Both the position numbers and the translations under genes were made by a program. A stretch of 64,000 nucleotides of DNA. Origin: Clostridium tertium. GTDB lineage: Bacteria; Bacillota; Clostridia; Clostridiales; Clostridiaceae. The notes beneath the pieces are model-generated. The model was given only the letters and a program-made list of their open reading frames with translations, did no database searches and was not told the origin of the DNA. Where the stretch lies: the NCBI RefSeq assembly GCF_017873245.1, contig NZ_JAGGJY010000008.1:1-64000 (forward strand), written 5' to 3'. Of this stretch, positions 8,955 to 17,229 are shown piece after piece. Within the stretch, counting starts at the first letter, position 1. The number at the start of each line of letters is the position of its first letter.

Positions 8955-9062
8955 TTATAAAGACTTCAATATTTCTGTATTTTTCAAAATATTCATTAAT
9001 GCAATATCTTTTATTAGTAGCTTATCTACTCTAAAATAATTATTAGCTGCATTATCTAATAA
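8955..9062 (-). pseudogene. possible C-terminal remnant, unrecognised family
   Basis: An open minus-strand stretch between two stops encodes 35 residues beginning LLDNAANNYFRVDKLLIKDI and ending LKNTEILKSL. It has no start codon with a ribosome site. The helical, protein-like composition suggests a degraded gene tail, but this is weak evidence. Confidence 0.2.
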
Positions 9063-9102
9063 TTAAATATCATATTGACTAAGGAATACTTAATCAGCAA
9101 CT

Positions 9103-9675
9103 TTATTTATTTTCTTCTTTTTTTAAATATGATACTAATTCATCATAATTATTTTCAGCTACTGATTCTTTTGATTTAAAATCATCTATTTTTTTATTTG
9201 AATTTATAATACTTTCATAGTTTGATAAAGTATCTAATATTGCAGCTTTAAAAAGCGGAATGACATCTATTATTCTTTTTATTCCATATACATATTCGTC
9301 ATCACTAATATTAAAGCACTTAAATAATCCTGATGTTAATCTGCCATCGGAAAACATATAGATATATCTATCTTTCATTTCATCTGATAAATCTACTTCA
9401 ACTTTGTGCTTGTACAATCTAAATATTATTCCTTTGTCTTTTATAAATATAGGAAATATCGTTGAAAAAAGAATAACTACATCTTCCTCTTTATCTGCTA
9501 CTCCACTAAAATCATGTTCATTAAGCTTTGTTAAAACTTCATCCGTAAATATAGAATCCTTTATTTTTTTACCTAATTTTGCTTTTAACTTTTGTTCTTT
9601 TTCTTCAATTAGAAAATTATCAATTGAACTAAATAATTTACTGATTTTACTTATATTTTTTTGTGAATTATTCAT
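9103..9675 (-). CDS. hypothetical cytosolic protein
   Basis: The predicted soluble protein has 190 residues, is rich in Lys/Glu/Asp and lacks a signal peptide or membrane segment. The middle section (KDKGIIFRLYKHKVEVDLSDEMKDRYIYMFSDGRL) looks like a mixed alpha/beta domain, and the ends look helical or coiled. No family was recognised. The ATG at 9675 is chosen because AAGGAG is nine bases upstream; an ATG three codons earlier abuts that site. The next gene in the same direction is also an unknown, 165 bases upstream. Confidence 0.65.
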   Translation of the reverse strand: MNNSQKNISKISKLFSSIDNFLIEEKEQKLKAKLGKKIKDSIFTDEVLTKLNEHDFSGVADKEEDVVILFSTIFPIFIKDKGIIFRLYKHKVEVDLSDEMKDRYIYMFSDGRLTSGLFKCFNISDDEYVYGIKRIIDVIPLFKAAILDTLSNYESIINSNKKIDDFKSKESVAENNYDELVSYLKKEENK

Positions 9676-9839
9676 ACTATACATCTCCTTAAATAGTTCA
9701 ATAAAAAGTCATTACAATACTTTCATTTATTTTACTTAGCAATAAATTTATTAATTATAACTTTATTATAATATACTTTATAAAACCACACAATTTTACC
9801 AACTAATTTTATAATTAAAACGATAAAAATATTCATTCT

Positions 9840-10112
9840 CTAAAAATATTTCCCTTTAAATTTACTTTTTACAGCATCAGTAACTACTTTAAAATCTTCT
9901 TCATTTTCTGAGAATAATTTTATAAGTTTTTCTTTTGCATCAATATGCTCTTCATTATTTTCATCAAGGTGTACTATTGGTCTAAATAGCTTATGAAATT
10001 TCATAAATAATATCGGATGCTTCTTTGCAAAAGCCTCCATCTCATCTATATGCCTTTCCTCCTTAGTTGCATTTTTTAACCACTTAAAAATATAATCATA
10101 TTTTTCTTCCAT
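9840..10112 (-). CDS. small hypothetical protein
   Basis: The 90-residue, charged, probably all-helical soluble protein contains MEEKYDYIFKWLKNATKEE and the HPILFMKFHKLFRPIVHL core, with no transmembrane segment. Its family is not recognised. The start has a moderate ribosome site (GGAAGTG). It is located between the HAD phosphatase gene and the unknown gene at 9103, all on the minus strand, but the gaps exceed 100 bases so an operon is uncertain. Confidence 0.6.
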   Translation of the reverse strand: MEEKYDYIFKWLKNATKEERHIDEMEAFAKKHPILFMKFHKLFRPIVHLDENNEEHIDAKEKLIKLFSENEEDFKVVTDAVKSKFKGKYF

Positions 10113-10236
10113 ACAAACACTTCCTTCATTAGTTTTACTTTTATACTTTTCTCAAATTTGTATACTTTTATGTTAATATAACAAAATCTAAATATAAAAA
10201 CTATATTTTTCCCATATCCAGCCTAAAAGCTTTATT

Positions 10237-10899
10237 CTACTGGAATATTACTTCTTTTACTTCAATTAAGTTGTTAAAACTTTTATAAGAAAGTTTTTTT
10301 ATTTGTTCATCAGCTTCTTTTAAATCAACTATATGTACTACCTTCATATTTCCATTATATGCAGCCTTAATTCCTGCTAGTGAATCCTCTATTACAATAC
10401 AATTTTCAGGATTCACATTAAGCTTGCTTGCTGCCTTTATAAATATATCCGGATTAGGTTTAGTTTTCTCAACATCATCTTTACACACTAAATCATCAAA
10501 TAAATGCTTAATTTTTGCTTTGTTTAATTGCTTTTCCATTCTCTCTCTTGTTGCTGAAGTAGCTAAAGCTATTTTGTAATTATTTTTTCTTAAATATGTA
10601 AGTAACTCATAAGCTCCTTCTTTTAACGGTATCTTCTTTTCTATTTCTTTAGCTAAAGCCTCATCTTTTTCTCTATACATTTCTTCTATTGGAATATCAC
10701 TACCAAATTCCTTCTTAAATACCTTCTTAACATTTTCACGACCAGTTGCTATAACTTTACAATATATTTCCTTAGTCATTTTATAACCGTACTTTTTACA
10801 AACCCTTGTCCAAACATTTAAATATATTCTTTCTGTATCAAATAGAACTCCATCCATATCAAAAATTACTGAGTCTATCTCATCCATATTAAGCTGCAT
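10237..10899 (-). CDS. HAD-superfamily phosphatase, beta-phosphoglucomutase-like subfamily
   Basis: The product (220 residues) has HAD motif I DMDGVLFDTE near residues 14-23, motif II as ATSATRE near 114, and motif III/IV as KPNPDIFIKAA...VIEDSLAGIKAA near 146-180. A helical cap between motifs I and II (C1 type) marks the sub-group of beta-phosphoglucomutases, phosphoglycolate phosphatases and sugar-phosphate phosphatases. The natural substrate cannot be fixed from sequence. GGAGGATAAT precedes the ATG. Confidence 0.85.
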   Translation of the reverse strand: MQLNMDEIDSVIFDMDGVLFDTERIYLNVWTRVCKKYGYKMTKEIYCKVIATGRENVKKVFKKEFGSDIPIEEMYREKDEALAKEIEKKIPLKEGAYELLTYLRKNNYKIALATSATRERMEKQLNKAKIKHLFDDLVCKDDVEKTKPNPDIFIKAASKLNVNPENCIVIEDSLAGIKAAYNGNMKVVHIVDLKEADEQIKKLSYKSFNNLIEVKEVIFQ

Positions 10900-11002
10900 A
10901 TTATCCTCCGAATTTTACTACAAATAATTAATTAATTTTCTAAATCTCACTATATCTAAGCTATACAATAGTAAAGTTAATATATTTGGTTACAACCAAG
11001 AA

Positions 11003-11043
11003 TAAACTCTTAGATAATCAACAATTAATTATCTTTGAGTTTA
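11003..11043. terminator. hairpin between two HAD phosphatase genes
   Basis: AAACTC..AGATAAT pairs with ATTATCT..GAGTTT across a short loop. It lies 27 bases past the stop of the Cof-type gene. The T tract is weak in the minus direction, so termination may be partial. Confidence 0.5.
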
Positions 11044-11069
11044 TTTTCTGTAAACATATTATTAATATT

Positions 11070-11957
11070 TTATTTTTCCTTAAGCATTTTATCCATTTCA
11101 TTATTAATCACATTATAGATGGCTTTAGCAACGCCTAAATTATCATTACTATCTGTTATATATTTAGCTATAGCCTTTACCTCTGGTATAGCATTTTTCA
11201 TTGCAACAGTTTCCTCAAATATTTCAAACATTGAATAATCATTAAAGCTATCACCTAATATCATAACATCTTCTCTTGCTATGTCCATCTTAGTAGCAAC
11301 CTTTTCTAAGATTATTCCCTTTTGAGCATTTATATCAGTTATTTCTATATTATCTCTAAATGATGATGAAATAGCTAATCCCTCAATTTCTCCGAGAACC
11401 TTTTTCATCTTATCTATAAGCTCTATATCACTATGGAAAGCAACAAACTTTCTTACTTCTACTCCCTCTTCAAAGAACTTATCTAAATCATCAATAAATT
11501 GTAAGCAAGTAAAGAAACCTAAATTTTCAGCAACTTCTCTTGCTTCCTCTTCTGTTAAAGACGGATTAAAACTCATTGTTCTAAAAATAATTTCTTGAAG
11601 TGCCATTTCTCTTGTAGATGTCGTAAACACACCCTTTTCTGTAAATATACGAGCTGACATTTTATTTTTATCTAATATTTCAATTATCTTCTTTGCACTT
11701 TCTTCTTTTATATTTATTACATCTAAAATATTTCCATCTTCATCTCTATATTCTGCTCCATTTGAAAGAACACATTGAGCCTTTATGTTATGTTTGTCTA
11801 ATAAAACCTTAACACTGTCATATTCCCTGCCTGTAGATATTGCAAATATTATACCTGCTTCTTCTGCTTTTCTAATTGCCTCTACAGTTTCAATATCTAT
11901 GTCATGGTCATTATTTAATAAAGTTCCATCCATATCTGATGCTATTAATCTTATCAT
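11070..11957 (-). CDS. Cof-type HAD-IIB phosphatase
   Basis: The 295-residue protein has motif I ASDMDGTLLNND at residues 7-18, motif II ISTGRE, a large C2-type cap in the middle, and motif IV ILGDSFNDYSMF near 235-246. This is the Cof/YwpJ/YidA group of Mg-dependent phosphatases acting on sugar phosphates, flavin nucleotides or PLP. The substrate is unknown. The ATG follows CGGAGGAATATTT. Confidence 0.87.
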   Translation of the reverse strand: MIRLIASDMDGTLLNNDHDIDIETVEAIRKAEEAGIIFAISTGREYDSVKVLLDKHNIKAQCVLSNGAEYRDEDGNILDVINIKEESAKKIIEILDKNKMSARIFTEKGVFTTSTREMALQEIIFRTMSFNPSLTEEEAREVAENLGFFTCLQFIDDLDKFFEEGVEVRKFVAFHSDIELIDKMKKVLGEIEGLAISSSFRDNIEITDINAQKGIILEKVATKMDIAREDVMILGDSFNDYSMFEIFEETVAMKNAIPEVKAIAKYITDSNDNLGVAKAIYNVINNEMDKMLKEK

Positions 11958-12289
11958 AAATATTCCTCCGTTTTAAATATATTTGATTCTATATTATATA
12001 ATATCATACATTTGTAATTTTATATAAATTTATACTAATTACTTTTTAACTTTTAATATATATCTTGATTTATAATCTACCTAATTAAAATAAATGGTTT
12101 ATTAAATAATTAATATATTTATTTATGTAAAATAGCAAACTTGAAATTATTGATTATTTAAACTTTTATTTCATTATTCTAAATTTCCCAGTGAATATCC
12201 TATTTACCAAATAATAAATATTACATTTTATTAAAGAAGTAAATTTTAAGGTCTATAAGCGCTTTAAAGTTTATATAAAAAATATGCAT

Positions 12290-12337
12290 AAAAATACTCC
12301 CATACCTAGTTGATTTTATAGATATGGGAGTATTTTT
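12290..12337 (-). terminator. terminator of the DUF1657 gene at 12339
   Basis: AAAAATACTCCCATA and TATGGGAGTATTTTT form a 15-bp stem with poly-T in the minus direction. It begins directly after the stop codon. Confidence 0.85.
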
Positions 12338-12338
12338 A

Positions 12339-12542
12339 CTATTTATTATATTGTGGTTCTTGTTGTTTTACAAAATCAAGTCTTGATTGAAGTGATTGCT
12401 CAACACCATCCATTGTACTTGCAAGTTGATTAAACATTTGTTTTGCTTGTTCGTTATCTGTGTCTAAAGAAAATGTCTTCATATCGGCAGCTAATCCTTT
12501 TGCGCTAGCTAGAGCTGTTTCAAGTTTAGTTCCTGTTGGCAT
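12339..12542 (-). CDS. DUF1657 small spore-associated protein
   Basis: The 67-residue helical protein has the DUF1657 pattern: ALASAKGLAADMKTFSLDTD then AKQMFNQLASTMDGVEQSLQ and the end motif KQQEPQYNK. Genes of this family cluster with spoVA and yetF-like genes in spore formers; their function is unknown. It is divergent from the spoVA operon. GAATA and CAAAATA, 17 bases apart, lie upstream and resemble a forespore sigma-F/G promoter. GGAGG precedes the start. Confidence 0.8.
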   Translation of the reverse strand: MPTGTKLETALASAKGLAADMKTFSLDTDNEQAKQMFNQLASTMDGVEQSLQSRLDFVKQQEPQYNK

Positions 12543-12576
12543 AGTATTTCCTCCTTTATATTTTGTATCGCAACTT

Positions 12577-12605
12577 TATTTTGTTCATTATCTAACTTAA
12601 TATTC
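12577..12605 (-). promoter_or_regulatory. possible sigma-G/F-type promoter for the DUF1657 gene
   Basis: On the minus strand GAATA (12601-12605) and CAAAATA (12577-12583) are separated by 17 bases, close to the GYATR/CANNNTA pattern of forespore promoters. One position in the -35 box deviates. Confidence 0.35.
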
Positions 12606-12773
12606 AATATAAATATTCTTTTTATTTTGAAATATATTCCTTTCAACCTAATTTTCATTTGATTATCTTTTTTTATAATTCATCCAAATATTTATATTAA
12701 GAAATGAATTAAAACCAATCTTACTGGTTAAAGTAAATGAGAAAGATTTTATAAATGTAAAGGAGGCTTTTAT

Positions 12774-12980
12774 ATGACTGCTATTTCCAAGGTAAAACAA
12801 ACACTAGCTACATTAAAAGGCGCTGAATCTACTTTAGAAATGTATTCATTACAAGAACGTGATAAAGAATCTAGAAATATATATATTGAGGCATGTAAGG
12901 AAATAAATAAGATAAAAACTGATTTAGAAAAAAGAATAGGTGTTATGGAGTTTGAAGAACCCCAATATAAAGGTAACTAA
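12774..12980 (+). CDS. DUF1657 small spore-associated protein, first gene of the spoVA locus
   Basis: The 68-residue helical protein is a second DUF1657 member: KVKQTLATLKGAESTLEMYSL and the terminal EEPQYKGN match the divergent copy at 12339. The start follows AAAGGAGGCTTTT. The next gene begins 12 bases after its stop, so it leads an operon DUF1657-yetF-like-spoVAC-spoVAD-spoVAE. This arrangement resembles the mobile spoVA operon known in Bacillus. Confidence 0.8.
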   Translation: MTAISKVKQTLATLKGAESTLEMYSLQERDKESRNIYIEACKEINKIKTDLEKRIGVMEFEEPQYKGN

Positions 12981-12992
12981 GTGAGGTGGCAT

Positions 12993-13853
12993 ATGAGTTC
13001 TTGGTTAATAATATCATTTAAATCAATAGTTTTATTTTTTTTAGCATTAGTCATAACAAGATATATAAAAAAGAAAACCCTTGCCAGGTCTACCCCATTT
13101 GATTTTATTTCTTATTCAGTAATTGCTATTATAATTTCTTTACTTTCTTTAAATGTAATTAACAATATTTACTTGGGATTAGTCCCATTAGCTGTTTGGG
13201 CTTTAATGCCTCTTATCTTAGACTATGCTTCAATGAAGAGTAAATATGTTTATAATATAATCCATGGTAAAGAAAGAGTATTAATTAAAAACGGAAAAAT
13301 AATGGAAGATAACTTATCTAAAGAAAGAATTACAGGTCAAGAATTTTTACAACAATTGCGTTCTAAAAAAGCATTTAATTTAGCTGATGTAGAATTTGCT
13401 CTTATGGAAACAAATGGAGATATAAACATAAGTTTAAAAGCCGATAAAAAGCCCGTCACTTCATATGACTTAGGGAAAAAAGTAGCTCCTAAAGTTGAGC
13501 CACAAACAGTTATTCTAGACGGAAACATATTAAATGAAGGACTTACTAATGCTGGGCTAAATCATGGATGGCTTACAACCCAACTAGAAATCAAGGGCGT
13601 TTCACTTGAAAATGTTTTTTTAGGTCAAGTTGATTCTTCTGGAGACTTATATATAGATCTATTTGATGATATGATACAAGTCCCTAAAAATGAAATTAAA
13701 GAAATGCTATATGCAAGTCTACTAAAAAGTCAATCGGATCTTATGTCGTTTTCTCTAGATACTGACAATAAAGATGCAAAAAACATGTACTTAAATGATG
13801 CAAAAAAATTAGAACAAATTCTATTAAAATTAGAACCCTATTTATTACGTTAG
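12993..13853 (+). CDS. YetF-like DUF421 membrane protein fused to a DUF1657-like domain
   Basis: The 286-residue protein has two to three N-terminal membrane helices (residues ~4-80), then the DUF421 soluble part with KERVLIKNGKIMEDNLSKERIT and FNLADVEFALMETNGDINISLK. The last ~45 residues (LLKSQSDLMSFSLDTDNKDAKNMY...) repeat the DUF1657 core FSLDTDN..AK.M, so the protein appears to be a fusion. The ATG at 12993 has GAGGTGG upstream; a GTG four codons earlier is less likely. A role in the spore inner membrane is inferred from the operon only. Confidence 0.82.
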   Translation: MSSWLIISFKSIVLFFLALVITRYIKKKTLARSTPFDFISYSVIAIIISLLSLNVINNIYLGLVPLAVWALMPLILDYASMKSKYVYNIIHGKERVLIKNGKIMEDNLSKERITGQEFLQQLRSKKAFNLADVEFALMETNGDINISLKADKKPVTSYDLGKKVAPKVEPQTVILDGNILNEGLTNAGLNHGWLTTQLEIKGVSLENVFLGQVDSSGDLYIDLFDDMIQVPKNEIKEMLYASLLKSQSDLMSFSLDTDNKDAKNMYLNDAKKLEQILLKLEPYLLR

Positions 13854-13865
13854 AAGGTGAAATAG

Positions 13866-14345
13866 ATGTCAAATATGAAAAAGAAAAAAATGACTACCTC
13901 TCAGCAACAATATGATGCATTGGTAAAAAGCATAGAACCTAAAAGACCTATTTTTAAAAATTGTATTAGAGCCTTCCTTGTAGGTGGAGCAATCTGCACT
14001 ATTGGTCAAGGCTTTCAATGGATATTTATGAACTATTTCAATTTTGATGAAAAAACATCAATGGCTCCTACATATATAGCTTTAATATTTTTTGCTGCTT
14101 TATTTACTGGTCTTGGAATTTATGATCATCTTAGTCAATGGGCTGGATGCGGATCTGCTGTTCCAATTACAGGCTTTGCTAACTCTATAGCTTCTGCTTC
14201 AATTGAGCATAAAAGTGAAGGCTTTGTACTTGGAGTAGCTGGAAACATGTTCAGTCTTGCAGGTGCAATAGTTGTTTATGGAGTTTTTTCTGCTTTTATA
14301 GTTGCAACTATAAAAATGATAATAATATGGTTGGGGGCGATGTAA
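13866..14345 (+). CDS. spoVAC: stage V sporulation protein AC
   Basis: The product (159 residues) has about four to five membrane segments starting after PKRPIFKNCIRAFLVGGAICTIGQ, a highly typical SpoVAC stretch. In Bacillus SpoVAC forms a mechanosensitive channel in the spore inner membrane that takes part in Ca-dipicolinate uptake and release. It is followed without a gap by spoVAD. Confidence 0.93.
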   Translation: MSNMKKKKMTTSQQQYDALVKSIEPKRPIFKNCIRAFLVGGAICTIGQGFQWIFMNYFNFDEKTSMAPTYIALIFFAALFTGLGIYDHLSQWAGCGSAVPITGFANSIASASIEHKSEGFVLGVAGNMFSLAGAIVVYGVFSAFIVATIKMIIIWLGAM

Positions 14346-15347
14346 ATGCTTAAAGGACATCAATCTTGGGTTTTTGATTCTAAACCCACAATACTATCTT
14401 CTGCAGCTGTTGGTGGGCCATTTGAAGGCAACGGTGCTTTAGCTGATGATTTTGATATACTTACTGAAGATTTATGGCTTGGTCAAGATAGCTATGAAAA
14501 AGCGGAAAAAGCGCTTCTTGAACATGCTTGCCAAAGGGCAATACAAAAAGCAAATTTACAAAAAGAAGATATTAACTTTTTCTTTAGTGGAGATTTAATG
14601 AATCAAATTATTTCTAGTAGCTTTGCTGCAAGAACTTTAGGTATTCCTTATTTGGGTATTTTTGGTGCTTGTTCTAGCTCAATGGAAGGTTTAGCATTAG
14701 CAGCTCAACTTATAGATAGTAAGTCTGCAAAATATGTTGTGACAGCTGCAAGTAGTCATAATGCTGCTGCTGAAAAGCAATTTAGATATCCTACAGAATA
14801 TGGAGTGCAGAGGCCCCCTACTGCTCAATGGACAGTAACTGGTGCTGGAGCAGCAGTACTTGCTCCAAAAGGAAATGGTCCAAAAGTAACTTCTGCTACT
14901 ATAGGAAAAGTTGTAGATATGGGAATTTCGGATCCCTATAACGTTGGCGCTGCCATGGCTCCAGCAGCTGTAGATACTATTGAAGCTCACTTTAGAGATT
15001 TAAATATTGATGCTTCACATTATGACCTTATTGCTACTGGTGACTTAGGAAAAGTTGGGCATGAAATTGCTAATGCTCTATTTGAAAAACACAATATAAA
15101 TATGCCAGTAGATATATTTACAGACTGTGGACTTTTGATATATACAAAAGAGCAACCTAGTTTTGCTGGTGGAAGTGGTTGTGGTTGTTCTGCTACTGTA
15201 ACTTATGGACATTTACTTAACCGCATGCGTAAAGGAGAATTAAAAAAGATATTAGTTGTAGCAACAGGTGCTTTAATGTCTCCTATTTCCTTTCAACAAA
15301 AGGAAAGTATTCCTTGTGTTGCTCATGCTGTTTCCATAGAAATGTAA
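14346..15347 (+). CDS. spoVAD: stage V sporulation protein AD
   Basis: The 333-residue protein has a thiolase-like fold. Recognisable blocks are the N-terminal GHQSWVFDSKPTILSSAAVGG, the GIFGACSSSMEG nucleophile-elbow-like region near residue 108 and the C-terminal GGSGCGCSA. SpoVAD binds dipicolinic acid in Bacillus. The ATG directly follows the spoVAC stop, and a GGGGG ribosome site lies inside spoVAC, so translation is probably coupled. Confidence 0.94.
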   Translation: MLKGHQSWVFDSKPTILSSAAVGGPFEGNGALADDFDILTEDLWLGQDSYEKAEKALLEHACQRAIQKANLQKEDINFFFSGDLMNQIISSSFAARTLGIPYLGIFGACSSSMEGLALAAQLIDSKSAKYVVTAASSHNAAAEKQFRYPTEYGVQRPPTAQWTVTGAGAAVLAPKGNGPKVTSATIGKVVDMGISDPYNVGAAMAPAAVDTIEAHFRDLNIDASHYDLIATGDLGKVGHEIANALFEKHNINMPVDIFTDCGLLIYTKEQPSFAGGSGCGCSATVTYGHLLNRMRKGELKKILVVATGALMSPISFQQKESIPCVAHAVSIEM

Positions 15348-15369
15348 CAAAGAAGGTGTGATTTAACTT

Positions 15370-15723
15370 ATGGAAAAATTTATTTTTGCATTTATAATAG
15401 GTGGTATAATTTGTGTCATTGGGCAACTTATAATGGATACATTAAAAATAACTCCTGCCCATACAACTTGTACTCTAGTGGTAGTTGGTGCAGTTTTAGG
15501 AGGATTTGGCTTATATGACCCTTTAGTTAAATTTGCTGGTGCTGGGGCATTTGTTCCTATAAGTAGTTTTGGAAATACCCTTGTAACAGCAGCTATAAAT
15601 GAGGCTCAACAAACAGGATTTGTTGGAATATTTAGTGGGCTTTTAAAAACAGTAAGTGCAGGAGTTTCATCTGCAATAATATTTGGTTTCTTTGCTGCTA
15701 TAATATTCAAACCTAAAGGATAG
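15370..15723 (+). CDS. spoVAE: stage V sporulation protein AE (AEb type)
   Basis: The 117-residue membrane protein has about four hydrophobic helices and the pattern FAFIIGGIICVIGQLIMD ... GAVLGGFGLYDPLVKFAGAGA. The latter is similar to SpoVAC (GIYDHLSQWAGCGSAVP), as expected for the SpoVAC/AEb pair. It completes the minimal clostridial DPA-transport set spoVAC-D-E. AAGAAGGTG precedes the start. Confidence 0.92.
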   Translation: MEKFIFAFIIGGIICVIGQLIMDTLKITPAHTTCTLVVVGAVLGGFGLYDPLVKFAGAGAFVPISSFGNTLVTAAINEAQQTGFVGIFSGLLKTVSAGVSSAIIFGFFAAIIFKPKG

Positions 15724-15732
15724 ATAAAAGTG

Positions 15733-15892
15733 AAAGAGTTGAGGTAATAATTCATCTTCGCTGAATTATAATGAAAGAATTAAAAAATTAAAGAATTAAG
15801 GTGATAGTTCAGCTTTGGTGAACTATTTTAAAATCAATTCCTCCAAAGATCCTATAAGGATTTTTCACCTTAATTCTTTCTTTTTATTATTA
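15733..15892 (+). repeat. two-hairpin intergenic element (family 1, copy A), also terminator of spoVA
   Basis: A 15-bp perfect outer stem AAAGAATTAAGGTGA (15790-15804) pairs with 15865-15879. It encloses TAGTTCA..TGAACTA (805-825) and ATCC..GGAT (849-861). A further hairpin AATTCA..TGAATT lies at 15748-15768. Sequence after the outer stem is T-rich. The same architecture recurs at 17041, 29029, 32210 and 33552. Confidence 0.6.
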
Positions 15893-15904
15893 ATTTAGAT
15901 ATTT

Positions 15905-15969
15905 AATATAAGGTTGCGAAGATAAATAAAACATGTAGAATAAACATATTTTATTTATCGTAGCCTTTA
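15905..15969 (-). terminator. long hairpin after the tRNA-dihydrouridine synthase gene
   Basis: AAGGTTGCGAAGATAAATAAAACATG and its imperfect complement ending in GCCTT fold into a long stem just 3 bases past the dus stop. It fits a terminator for the minus-strand gene, possibly acting in both directions. Confidence 0.55.
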
Positions 15970-15971
15970 TA

Positions 15972-16931
15972 TTAATTGCTAAACAACCCTGCTCCCTTTA
16001 TGATTTCTTGTTCATTGAATAAACTTGCAACTGCTTCGTTATAATCATCTACTTTTTGTGATTTTTTTATTTTTTTAGCGTATTTTTTATTATCGGAAAA
16101 TATGTAAATCATGTATCCCCATAACTCTTTCATTCTATAAATTGCAATTTTATCATCTTTAAATACATTTCTATAATCATTAAAGATTTCGTCATGGAAC
16201 TTTTTTAATACTTCTTTATTTAAATTTGCATTATTTCTAATTTCATTAATTAGTCCTGGATTTGCTAGTACTCCTCTTCCTAACATTATTGTATTTAATT
16301 CCGGAAATTCTTTTGATAATTTATTATAGTCATCCAATGTAAAAATATCCCCATTATAACATACAGGGCTATTACTTAATGTTAAAGCATCTTTAAACAC
16401 TTCTAAGTTAGGTTTATTTCCATAGAAGTCTTCCCTAGTTCTAGGATGAATAATTAACTCTTCTAAAGGATATTTATTATAAATTTTTATTAATTCATAA
16501 AACTCTTCTGAACTATCTTTTCCTATTCTAGTTTTTATTGAAATTTTCATATCATCTATTTTATAAATTTCATCTAAAAATTTATCAAGCTCTTCTCTTT
16601 TGGCTAAAAACCCAGATCCTCTATTCTTTGAAACAACTGTTCCTGAAGGGCATCCTAAATTCAAATTAATTTCACTATAACCTAATTGTTGTAGCTTTCT
16701 AGCAGTAGTAATAAAGCCATCAGAATCATTAGTAAGTATTTGAGGAACTATATTCATCCCCTTATTATTTTCAGGTAAAATATCTCTTAGTTCCTTAGTC
16801 TTAAAGCTTTTACTACTAGTTGGAACAATAAATGGTGTAAAATACTTATCAATATTATCAAAAAACTTTTTATATGTATTTCTATATATGAATCCAGAGA
16901 TTCCTTCCATTGGTGCTAAATAATATTTCAT
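15972..16931 (-). CDS. tRNA-dihydrouridine synthase
   Basis: The 319-residue FMN enzyme reduces uridines in tRNA D-loops. The N-terminus YYLAPMEGISGFIYRN is the Dus hallmark. The catalytic block LNLGCPSGTVVSKNRGSGFL (near residue 91-110) contains the active-site Cys, and HPRTREDFYGNKP with the following GDIF and GRGVLANP bind tRNA and FMN. The short C-terminus resembles the clostridial DusC/DusB-like forms. AAGGAG precedes the ATG. The exact uridine position modified is unknown. Confidence 0.9.
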   Translation of the reverse strand: MKYYLAPMEGISGFIYRNTYKKFFDNIDKYFTPFIVPTSSKSFKTKELRDILPENNKGMNIVPQILTNDSDGFITTARKLQQLGYSEINLNLGCPSGTVVSKNRGSGFLAKREELDKFLDEIYKIDDMKISIKTRIGKDSSEEFYELIKIYNKYPLEELIIHPRTREDFYGNKPNLEVFKDALTLSNSPVCYNGDIFTLDDYNKLSKEFPELNTIMLGRGVLANPGLINEIRNNANLNKEVLKKFHDEIFNDYRNVFKDDKIAIYRMKELWGYMIYIFSDNKKYAKKIKKSQKVDDYNEAVASLFNEQEIIKGAGLFSN

Positions 16932-17040
16932 AGAATAACTCCTTACTATACTCTTTTATAAAGATTTCAAGAAACATTATATCAGCCTTGTAGTTTCTTA
17001 TCTACTCAATATTTATAAATTGCGAAGCAATTTATTTTTA

Positions 17041-17212
17041 ATGAAATAATTAAGAAATGAAAGAATGAAAACATTAATGTAAAAAATCCTTAAGGATTTT
17101 TGAATAAATAGTGCTTTGTACAATTAAATTTAAGTTTTGCAAAGCAAAACCTCCTTAATTCTTTCACTCTTTCATTCTTTCATTTTTTCACTATTTTGCT
17201 TCACAAAATATA
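17041..17212. repeat. two-hairpin intergenic element (family 1, copy B)
   Basis: Arms GAAATGAAAGAATGAAA (about 17055-17070) and TTTCATTCTTTCATTT (17170-17185) enclose a 20-bp perfect palindrome centred on CCTTAAGG (17082-17101) and GTTTTGC..GCAAAAC (17134-17150). CTCCTTAA follows the second hairpin, as in copies C and E. It fills the gap between the dus gene and the esterase gene. Confidence 0.55.
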
Positions 17213-17229
17213 ACTAATGATTACGTATC

